Assembly: GCA_903850335.1 (NCBI GenBank)
Contig: CAINLJ010000135.1
Span: 17,534-81,533, forward strand
DNA length: 64,000 nt
Direction of reading: 5' to 3'
Origin: an uncultured Bacteroidia bacterium
GTDB taxonomy: Bacteria; Bacteroidota; Bacteroidia; Bacteroidales; Prolixibacteraceae
Shown piece by piece: positions 46,052 through 52,886 of this stretch (its first letter is position 1; each line of letters begins with the position of its first letter). Made by a program: the position numbers and the translations under genes. Under the pieces are notes generated by a model. That model ran no database searches. It saw nothing but the letters and a program-made list of their open reading frames with translations, and was not told the origin of the DNA.

Positions 46052-46531
46052 TTAAAACAACTCTTCCTTACGAGAGAATTTCCGCTCATGTAACAATAGC
46101 CACTTTTTTCGTTCCAGTCCCCCTGAATAACCAGTTAGTTTTCCGTTATTACCGATAACACGGTGACATGGAATAATAATTGGAACAGGATTCCTTCCAT
46201 TTGCCATACCTACTGCCCGACTGGCAGCCGGTTCTCCCAATTCCCTGGCAATTTCACTATAGCTTATTGTTGAACCATAGGAAAGCTCCTTAAGCAAATT
46301 CCATACTGAAATCTGAAATACTGTCCCTTCAGGGTCAAGGGGAATATCGAACTGATTTCTCTCACCTGAAAAGTATTCATTTAATTGTTTTTTAGTCTCT
46401 GAAAGAACATCAGGTATCCATTGTTGATTAGCTGTCTCCTCTTCATCAAAGGTTATAGATTTAAGACTGCTTTCATCTGAACTAAGCTTCAATACACCAA
46501 GTGGAGTATTACAACTAATACTATAAATCAT
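46052..46531 (-). CDS. ogt: Methylated-DNA-[protein]-cysteine S-methyltransferase
   Basis: Suicide repair enzyme for O6-alkylguanine, 159 residues. The C-terminal domain has SYSEIARELG (helix-turn-helix), the arginine finger in ASRAVGMANGRNP and the acceptor C122 in PCHRVIG, followed by GYSGGLERKKWLL. The short N-terminal domain is normal for Ogt-type proteins. It converges on the SRAP gene; the two form a small DNA-damage-protection pair. Confidence 0.94.
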   Translation of the reverse strand: MIYSISCNTPLGVLKLSSDESSLKSITFDEEETANQQWIPDVLSETKKQLNEYFSGERNQFDIPLDPEGTVFQISVWNLLKELSYGSTISYSEIARELGEPAASRAVGMANGRNPVPIIIPCHRVIGNNGKLTGYSGGLERKKWLLLHERKFSRKEELF

Positions 46532-46563
46532 AAATGTTTAAATGTGCTTAAAACTTAAAGGGA

Positions 46564-47934
46564 TTAGAGTTCCCTGATTTTTATATTCCGAAAAGACACC
46601 TCATTCCCATGATCCTGAAGTAGAATATATCCATCCTCAAATTCGCCAAATCCAGGCTTATTACTGAATTTACTATGAGCAATTGCATCTTTAAATTCCT
46701 TTGAACCTTTTACAATTTCAAGTACCTTAACACCATTTAGAAAATGAACAACTTGGTTACCATTTACCTCAATTCTTGCCCTGTTCCACTGGCCGATCGC
46801 ATTTACTCTCTTCACGGGCTGGCTGGGATCAAAAATCCGGGAATCGGCAGGGACAAGATCATATAAAGAGGAGAGTGTGCGGTTTCCGTTTATACCCATT
46901 TTAGCATCCGGATGTCTTTCATCATCAAGGATCTGATATTCGAATCCAACTGTATTGATCTGATCAGGTTCACTATGTATAAAATACTTTATTCCGCTAT
47001 TTGCTCCTTCCGTCATTTTAAAATCAGCCTCCAGAATAAAGTTCTTATATTTCTTTGTTGTAACAATATCGCCTCCTCCTTTATTGTCTCCTTTGTTCGT
47101 ACTTAAAGTCCCCTCTTCAATTGTCCAGCCTTTTTTGGGAAAAAAAGAAAGTCCTGCTCCCCGCCATCCTTGTGTGGATTTTCCATCCCACAGGAGTCTC
47201 CATCCTGTCGCTGCTTCTCTGGTTGTAAGGACGTTGTTCAGATAGCTCACTTCCGTGATGGTTTCATCCATGGGAGTACGATTGCGTTCAAGATCTGATG
47301 TCATGATTCGAATGTTTTTAAAGCAGATTTTTTTTCCTGCTTTCCCGGCTTCGTTACCAATTCCATGTACCTGAAGAGCTATAAACCCTTTTGAGGTCAT
47401 ATCGTCAACAAGATTTGCACAAGGCATGCCATTCAACCAGGTTCTTATCGAATTTCCAATCGCTTCAACACGAAATTTATTCCATTCGCCACGCTTATAA
47501 TATTTTTTGGCAGGTTGGTTGTATTCCAGAGGATAGAGCCAACCCCTGCGAGACTCATCGTATATACCAGCTGACCAGCGTCTTGGAGAGTCGTCGCACT
47601 CCACCTGATAGCCAAACACACGACCGTTATTAAATTCTTTTTTGCTTTCAGATCTGATCTGAACACCTGAATTTAGACCTTCATCCATTTTCAATTCATA
47701 CTCAAGAATAAAATCACCGAAAGTACGGGTTGTAGCCAGAAAAGTATTTGAAGTATTCAATTGAGAAATTCCTACGATTTCACCTTGTAAAACAGAATAG
47801 TCAGCAGTGCCGTTAAGTCTTTCCCAACCTGTCAGATTCTTTCCGTTAAACAAATTTTCCCACTTGCCTTTTGAAGAATATACATTCATAGATGCCAGTG
47901 CGAGCAGCAATAATATTTTTACTTTCTTCTTCAT
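46564..47934 (-). CDS. Two-domain DUF1080 protein (3-keto-glycoside hydrolase type), secreted
   Basis: Secreted protein of 456 residues with signal peptide (about 1-20). It carries two tandem copies of the concanavalin-like DUF1080 domain, about 23-212 and 240-456. The repeats match each other in order: LFNGKNLTGWERL against LLWDGKSTQGWRG, FILEYELKMDEGLNSGVQ against FILEADFKMTEGANSGIK, and FKNIRI against FRNIKI. The family is annotated as 3-keto-disaccharide hydrolase and typically co-occurs with Gfo/Idh oxidoreductases, as it does at 33-38 kb. Its -7 box overlaps the divergent control region of upxY. Confidence 0.87.
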   Translation of the reverse strand: MKKKVKILLLLALASMNVYSSKGKWENLFNGKNLTGWERLNGTADYSVLQGEIVGISQLNTSNTFLATTRTFGDFILEYELKMDEGLNSGVQIRSESKKEFNNGRVFGYQVECDDSPRRWSAGIYDESRRGWLYPLEYNQPAKKYYKRGEWNKFRVEAIGNSIRTWLNGMPCANLVDDMTSKGFIALQVHGIGNEAGKAGKKICFKNIRIMTSDLERNRTPMDETITEVSYLNNVLTTREAATGWRLLWDGKSTQGWRGAGLSFFPKKGWTIEEGTLSTNKGDNKGGGDIVTTKKYKNFILEADFKMTEGANSGIKYFIHSEPDQINTVGFEYQILDDERHPDAKMGINGNRTLSSLYDLVPADSRIFDPSQPVKRVNAIGQWNRARIEVNGNQVVHFLNGVKVLEIVKGSKEFKDAIAHSKFSNKPGFGEFEDGYILLQDHGNEVSFRNIKIREL

Positions 47935-47969
47935 TATTGTTTTGTTTTAGTTATTGACCCTGATGTGTA

Positions 47970-47977
47970 CAAAAATA
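47970..47977 (-). promoter_or_regulatory. -7 box for the DUF1080 gene
   Basis: TATTTTTG on the minus strand, a full TAnnTTTG match, 35 bp before the DUF1080 start and only 10 bp from the opposing upxY box. Confidence 0.45.
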
Positions 47978-47987
47978 GTAAATTGAT

Positions 47988-47995
47988 TATCTTTG
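47988..47995 (+). promoter_or_regulatory. -7 box for upxY
   Basis: TATCTTTG, a full TAnnTTTG match, with TGTG (47964-47967) 20 bp upstream as a weak -33 element. It covers the TTG at 47993 that an ORF finder would take as start. Confidence 0.55.
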
Positions 47996-48013
47996 CGGCG
48001 CATTAAAAATAAA

Positions 48014-48532
48014 ATGGGAAACAATAATATAATCTACAGTTGGTACGCTATTCGGGTAAAGTCAAGATCCGAAAAAAAGGTTTTTACAGATCTTACTGAA
48101 CAAAAAATCGAGGCTTACCTGCCATTACAAAGGAAACTAAGAATCTGGTCGGATAGAAAAAAATGGGTCGAGATGCCGTTGATTTCCGGTTACGTTTTTG
48201 TATATATCAGCAGGAGGGAATATGAGATTGTGTTACGTACATTTAATGTTGTTTCTTACATCTATTTCGAAGGGAAAGCCGCTATTATCAGGGAGGAAGA
48301 TATTAACCTCCTGAAAAGAATGCTTGGTGAGGCTGATTTAGATCTTGAGGTTACCGCGGAACAATTTAAGCCAGGACAGAAGGTAGAAATTATTGCAGGC
48401 CCGCTTATTGGCGTTATCGGCGAACTTATAGAATACAAGGGAAAAAATAAGGTTGCACTGCGGATACCACCGCTGGGCTATACAGTTCTGATCGAAGCTC
48501 CAGGTAAAAATCTTACCTCATATAAAATATAA
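48014..48532 (+). CDS. upxY: UpxY-family NusG-like transcription antiterminator
   Basis: NusG paralogue of 172 residues that loads on RNA polymerase and promotes read-through of a long polysaccharide operon. The ATG at 48014 (MGNNNIIYSWYAIRVKSRSEKKV) replaces an in-frame TTG lying in the -7 box. The NGN domain (about 8-110) includes YAIRVKSRSEK and LISGYVFVYI. A C-terminal KOW segment (FKPGQKVEIIAGPLIGVIGE) follows. In Bacteroides capsule loci upxY is normally first and is followed by upxZ and glycosyltransferase genes. Here only a WecA-like transferase, VanZ, rfbA and rfbC follow. Confidence 0.88.
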   Translation: MGNNNIIYSWYAIRVKSRSEKKVFTDLTEQKIEAYLPLQRKLRIWSDRKKWVEMPLISGYVFVYISRREYEIVLRTFNVVSYIYFEGKAAIIREEDINLLKRMLGEADLDLEVTAEQFKPGQKVEIIAGPLIGVIGELIEYKGKNKVALRIPPLGYTVLIEAPGKNLTSYKI

Positions 48533-48534
48533 TC

Positions 48535-48593
48535 TTGACAGATGATGTAAATATATATTCCACTTGTTGGTAAAAACCTTACATCTGTGTCAA
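48535..48593 (+). terminator. Hairpin directly after upxY
   Basis: TTGACA (48535-48540) pairs with TGTCAA (48588-48593) and GATGTAA (48544-48550) with TTACATC (48579-48585), giving a bulged stem of 13 bp with a 28-nt loop starting 3 nt after the stop codon. It could be a terminator or the pause that UpxY acts on. Confidence 0.4.
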
Positions 48594-48833
48594 ATTTAAT
48601 TACACCTATCAAATTACACCTTTGCAAATTCTGATTTTTGGGTGAAAATCATTATCTTCTGACTACTTTAGCGAAATAATAAATTGCCGATTTATATTTT
48701 CGTCACTTTTGTAAATATTTAATCAAATTAGCGTAACAATTATTTACTAAGGACAATTATACGCTAAGGAGTAAATGTAAAAATAGTGTTTAACATTCAG
48801 GTTTGACCTGATTATTTTAATAGGATAATTTTC
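48594..48833 (+). other. Upstream region of the second WecA-like gene
   Basis: AT-rich gap without a gene. It contains an 8-bp inverted repeat TTAGCGTA/TACGCTAA (48728-48735 and 48760-48767) with a 24-nt spacer, and a related TTAGCG at 48668. No full TAnnTTTG box was found; CACTTTTG (near 48706) is the closest. Confidence 0.4.
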
Positions 48834-49961
48834 ATGTCAATCTTAATTCAAATTATTATATGTTTCGTAATGGCGTTGTCGATATCGCTTTATGCTGTGC
48901 CGATAATTGTTAGGATAGATCATTCTTTAAAACTTTTCGACAAGCCCAACGGGCGGTCTTCAGCCTTTAAACCTGTTCCAACTTTGGGCGGAATAGCAAT
49001 ATTCTTCAGTTTCACTTTCGTGTCAGCTTTGTGTATAACCGGTTATGACATGCCGGAACTCATTTATATAATCGCTGCAACAATGCTGATTTTTTTCGTT
49101 GGCTTAAAGGATGATCTGGTCGACTTATCTCCCCGTAAAAAGCTTTTGATTGAAATTATTGCAACATGCATCATCATATTCCTTGCTCAAATAAGATTTA
49201 CAAATCTGCACGGACTAATGGGGATAACTGAAATTGGCTTTGTTCCAAGTGTTATAATTACGGCCTTTGTTATTATTGTTATTATTAATGCCTTCAATCT
49301 TACCGATGGTATTGATGGGTTGGCATCGAGTTTGGGTATAATGACCTCTGCCATTCTTGGATCCTGGTTTTTAATCAGCGGTCATACAGGGGATGCAATT
49401 ATCTCCTTTTCACTTACCGGAGCTGTCGGAGGCTTTTTCTACTACAATGTTTATGGCAAAGACAATAAGATCTTTATGGGGGACACCGGCTCACTTGTTC
49501 TTGGCTTCATTATTGCTATCCTGATTATTCGTTTTAACGAATACAATATTGATCAGACGCAGCCATTTGCTGTACAATCAGTGCCAGTGATTTCATTTGG
49601 AATTATCTCATATCCTTTGATTGACACAATCAGGGTAATGATAATCAGAATATTAAACCGAAGATCGCCGTTTCGTGCTGACAGGAATCATCTCCATCAC
49701 AGACTTCTAACACTTGGATTCACTCATAAAAAAGCTACGTTCACAATACTAATTATTAACATTGCGTTTGTTGGACTTCTTTTAACCTTACACCAAATAG
49801 GTATTCTCAGGCTTACTGCATATATTGTCTTTGTAAGTTCAATATTGTTTATGGCCCCGGCTTATATTATACACCGAAGGAATCTGATTAAGAAGAATGA
49901 TCCGGTACAACAACTTGTTATACCTGGTTTCATGCAACAACGTGTGCCAGCAGAAGAATAA
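48834..49961 (+). CDS. MraY/WecA-family polyprenyl-phosphate sugar-1-phosphate transferase (paralogue)
   Basis: Second initiating transferase, 375 residues, about 11 helices. It has GLKDDLVDLSPRKK, NAFNLTDGIDGLASS, FMGDTGSLVLG and HLHHRLL, the same motifs as the copy at 43770 and in nearly the same context throughout. It lacks that copy's basic C-terminal tail, ending VIPGFMQQRVPAEE. Lying 300 bp after upxY, it is the probable initiator of the local surface glycan. Confidence 0.9.
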   Translation: MSILIQIIICFVMALSISLYAVPIIVRIDHSLKLFDKPNGRSSAFKPVPTLGGIAIFFSFTFVSALCITGYDMPELIYIIAATMLIFFVGLKDDLVDLSPRKKLLIEIIATCIIIFLAQIRFTNLHGLMGITEIGFVPSVIITAFVIIVIINAFNLTDGIDGLASSLGIMTSAILGSWFLISGHTGDAIISFSLTGAVGGFFYYNVYGKDNKIFMGDTGSLVLGFIIAILIIRFNEYNIDQTQPFAVQSVPVISFGIISYPLIDTIRVMIIRILNRRSPFRADRNHLHHRLLTLGFTHKKATFTILIINIAFVGLLLTLHQIGILRLTAYIVFVSSILFMAPAYIIHRRNLIKKNDPVQQLVIPGFMQQRVPAEE

Positions 49962-50163
49962 TCAATTAGTCGCCAAATATTTACATAGATATAAACTGTT
50001 TGTTCTGAAAATTTAACTTCAGGAATTATATGTGTTACATTTGAATCCTTATTATGGAATAGATGCCACACATGAGCCTCTGCTTTCATCGTATCCTAAG
50101 TTAAATCAATTTTAATAAATTATAATATTAGGATCATTCTGATTGGAGAAACTAAATAAAGTC

Positions 50164-50171
50164 TACTTTTG
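50164..50171 (+). promoter_or_regulatory. -7 box for the VanZ-like gene
   Basis: TACTTTTG, a full TAnnTTTG match. It contains the TTG at 50169, which is therefore unlikely to be a start codon. Confidence 0.45.
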
Positions 50172-50216
50172 TCTATACCGGTCAGAATTATTAGTATAAA
50201 GATATTTTCAGAGTTC

Positions 50217-50624
50217 ATGATTTCGATTCTATTTTCAATAAGGCAATGGCTACGGATTACATTGAGCCTGATCTATTTAAGTTGTATTGCATTTCTTTCG
50301 CTTCTTCCCTCCAAGGATTTCCCCCAACTACCGATGTTCGCCGGAGCTGACAAAGTCGTTCATACTGTCATGTATATGGGACTTACTATTTTAGCCTGTT
50401 GGTCTATGCATGCGGAGTCTAAACATAAATGGTATTTTCTTGTGTTTCTATTTGCGGTGAGCTGGGGAATAACAATGGAAATTTTTCAATTTATTATGCA
50501 TCAGGGACGTTCATTTGAGGTCTTTGATATCGTCGCAAATTCCATTGGTGCACTTATCGGATTATCAATTTATTACTTTCTTTCACTACTGAAGCATAGG
50601 ATTAACCCTACCCGGGGAAGATAA
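50217..50624 (+). CDS. VanZ-like membrane protein
   Basis: Small membrane protein of 135 residues from the ATG at 50217, with four predicted helices. The VanZ-family signature is seen as LLPSKDFPQLPMFAGADKVVH (loop with Asp and His) and GITMEIFQFIMHQGRSFEVFDIVANSIGALIG. In Bacteroidota such proteins often sit in polysaccharide loci; a role in protecting or modifying the envelope is assumed from the family. An in-frame TTG at 50169 lies in a promoter box and is rejected. Confidence 0.84.
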   Translation: MISILFSIRQWLRITLSLIYLSCIAFLSLLPSKDFPQLPMFAGADKVVHTVMYMGLTILACWSMHAESKHKWYFLVFLFAVSWGITMEIFQFIMHQGRSFEVFDIVANSIGALIGLSIYYFLSLLKHRINPTRGR

Positions 50625-50750
50625 TGGAAAGGACATACTTGATTTTTTTTGCAATCCAATGTCTCTTTATCAAATTAAGATTTATTTAGATTATACCTTT
50701 TCAGGATACTTTATTCCGGTATAAATTAATGCGATTAAATACTAATTAAT

Positions 50751-50758
50751 TATATTTG
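50751..50758 (+). promoter_or_regulatory. -7 box for rfbA-rfbC
   Basis: TATATTTG, a full TAnnTTTG match, with a leader of about 120 nt before rfbA. The 258-bp gap otherwise shows no clear structure. Confidence 0.5.
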
Positions 50759-50882
50759 TAAGACTAATAAAAATTAACCTTTAAATCTTTAAATGGGACT
50801 AACCTTTAGTGTGGGATAATTCAAAAACCTATTTGACTTTTTAGTTTATAACCCAATATTTATTTAACTTATAATTTTAGTT

Positions 50883-51758
50883 ATGAAAGGAATAATATTA
50901 GCAGGAGGTTCGGGAACACGGCTTTATCCAATTACTAAGGGGGTTTCTAAACAGTTGCTTCCCGTATATGATAAGCCAATGGTCTATTACCCTTTATCGA
51001 CTTTAATGCTTTCGGGAATCAAGGACATCCTGTTAATCTCTACTCCTGAGGATATTCACATGTACGAAAGGCTCTTAGGCACAGGGAAAGACTGGGGAAT
51101 TAATATTTCTTACAAAGTACAACCTTCCCCGGACGGACTTGCACAGGCTTTTCTTTTAGGTGAGGAATTTTTGGGTAATGATGATGTCTGTCTCGTCCTG
51201 GGCGACAACATTTTTTATGGCTATGGTTTTTCCGGTATGTTGCATGAATCTGTCGAGCTTGTAAAAGCTGAGCAGAAAGCCGTAATATTCGGATATGTAG
51301 TTTCGGATCCCGAACGTTATGGTGTAGCCGAGATAGACAAAGATGGGAACGTTCTTTCCCTTGAAGAAAAACCGGTTATGCCTAAATCGAATTTCGCGGT
51401 TGTCGGACTTTATTTTTATCCGAATTCTGTTATCGAAATAGCTAAGAATATTAAACCTTCTCCCAGAGGCGAATTAGAAATTACAACTGTTAATCAGGAG
51501 TATATGATCCAAAAGAAGCTTAAGTTATCTACAATGGGTCGTGGATTTGCATGGTTGGATACTGGCACTCATACCTCTCTTATCCAGGCATCAAACTTTA
51601 TCGAAACTATCGAGACCCGTCAAGGGTTAAAAGTAGCCTGTCCTGAAGAAATCGCCTATAATAATGGCTGGATAACTAAAGATCAGCTGATCACGCTTGC
51701 TCAGCCTATGATTAAAAATCAGTACGGACAATATCTTATCCGGCTTGCCGCATATTAA
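50883..51758 (+). CDS. rfbA: Glucose-1-phosphate thymidylyltransferase
   Basis: Makes dTDP-glucose from dTTP and glucose-1-phosphate, first step to dTDP-L-rhamnose. 291 residues, the usual size. [17 protein letters not shown] (nucleotide loop), [26 protein letters not shown] (metal Asp) and [10 protein letters not shown] are all standard. It is followed 29 bp later by rfbC. The two intermediate genes rfbB and rfbD are not in the window. Confidence 0.96.
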   Translation: MKGIILAGGSGTRLYPITKGVSKQLLPVYDKPMVYYPLSTLMLSGIKDILLISTPEDIHMYERLLGTGKDWGINISYKVQPSPDGLAQAFLLGEEFLGNDDVCLVLGDNIFYGYGFSGMLHESVELVKAEQKAVIFGYVVSDPERYGVAEIDKDGNVLSLEEKPVMPKSNFAVVGLYFYPNSVIEIAKNIKPSPRGELEITTVNQEYMIQKKLKLSTMGRGFAWLDTGTHTSLIQASNFIETIETRQGLKVACPEEIAYNNGWITKDQLITLAQPMIKNQYGQYLIRLAAY

Positions 51759-51787
51759 ATTATTAAACCTGAACAAATCATTTTATA

Positions 51788-52351
51788 ATGAAAATCATAT
51801 CAACCCAAATACCTGAAGTGCTGATTTTTGAACCTGACGTGTTTGGTGATCATCGGGGTTATTTTTTCGAGTCCTTCAGACGGGACATTTTTGAGAAATA
51901 TGTAGGAGACATCCATTTCGTTCAGGATAATCAGTCCAAATCAGGGTTTGGAGTTTTAAGGGGACTTCATTTTCAAAGACCTCCTTTTACCCAGGCCAAA
52001 CTGGTCCAATGTCTTCAGGGAGAAGTGCTTGATATAGCTGTTGATGTCAGGATCGGCTCTCCTACCTATGGGAAACATGTGTCAGTTCGTCTCTCAGAAA
52101 CTAACCATAATCAATTGTACATTCCAAGAGGATTTGCACATGGGTTTGCCGTGCTTAGCGAAACAGCTGTATTTTCATACAAGTGTGATAATTATTACAA
52201 TCCTTCTGCCGATGGTGGTGTTATATGGGATGATTCGTCAATAAATATCGAATGGATACTTACTCCTGATCAGATCAAACTGTCGGATAAGGACAAAAAC
52301 TTACATGGTCTTGATCAGGTAACCTGCTTCGATTATGAAAATTTCAGATAA
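51788..52351 (+). CDS. rfbC: dTDP-4-dehydrorhamnose 3,5-epimerase
   Basis: Cupin-fold epimerase, 187 residues, third step of dTDP-L-rhamnose synthesis. FFESFRRD, QDNQSKSGFGVLRGLHFQ with the catalytic His, QGEVLDIAVDVR and PRGFAHGFAVLS match the family. The C-terminal substrate loop KDKNLHGLDQ is present. Co-transcribed with rfbA. Confidence 0.95.
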   Translation: MKIISTQIPEVLIFEPDVFGDHRGYFFESFRRDIFEKYVGDIHFVQDNQSKSGFGVLRGLHFQRPPFTQAKLVQCLQGEVLDIAVDVRIGSPTYGKHVSVRLSETNHNQLYIPRGFAHGFAVLSETAVFSYKCDNYYNPSADGGVIWDDSSINIEWILTPDQIKLSDKDKNLHGLDQVTCFDYENFR

Positions 52352-52376
52352 TAACTTAGTTGGGTTGCATAATCAT

Positions 52377-52384
52377 TAACTTTG
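52377..52384 (+). promoter_or_regulatory. -7 box for the DUF4625-like lipoprotein
   Basis: TAACTTTG, a full TAnnTTTG match, 22 bp before the ATG at 52407. Confidence 0.45.
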
Positions 52385-52406
52385 CCAAAAATAAAACTAT
52401 CTGTTT

Positions 52407-52877
52407 ATGAAACATTTTATTAATTCCTCGATTGCTATTTCTTTATTTTTGGTCATTGTTACCAGTTGCAGCAAGGGCGGAGGGAGTGCCCCGCCTGTTG
52501 TGATACCTGATACCACCAAACCAGCAATCACAATTACCAATCCTGCTCCTGGTCAGGTTTTTGTAGCGGGGGCATCGGTCCCGTTTCAGGCAACCTTTAC
52601 GGACAATGAAGCTTTAAAAAACTATGATGTTGCAATTTCTAAAAAGGTTGTTGGAGGATTTGTGTTGAAAGTTGTGCCTACTTCAGTTCCATTTACATAC
52701 ACAAAATCTTCTGCCGGACTAAGTGGTAAATCACAGAATGTGACTCTTAGCGACATATTAATCCCGGCAAATACCGCTACAACTATTGTAACGACTGGTG
52801 TTTATAGTGTCAAAGTCAATTGTACCGACAGCTCAAATAACACCAATTCTACAACTGTTGAAATAAATATTAACTAG
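52407..52877 (+). CDS. Small Ig-like lipoprotein (DUF4625-like)
   Basis: Lipoprotein of 156 residues. Signal peptide with lipobox VIVTSC (Cys about 22), a Gly/Pro-rich linker and one Ig-like beta-sandwich (about 38-156): PAITITNPAPGQVFVAGASVPF and a C-terminal VYSVKVNCTDSSNN strand. It resembles DUF4625 proteins of Bacteroidota, function unknown. It is 9 bp upstream of the PBP1A gene, so the two are probably co-transcribed and it might be an outer-membrane partner of that synthase (inference only). Confidence 0.72.
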   Translation: MKHFINSSIAISLFLVIVTSCSKGGGSAPPVVIPDTTKPAITITNPAPGQVFVAGASVPFQATFTDNEALKNYDVAISKKVVGGFVLKVVPTSVPFTYTKSSAGLSGKSQNVTLSDILIPANTATTIVTTGVYSVKVNCTDSSNNTNSTTVEININ

Positions 52878-52886
52878 CATCCGTTT

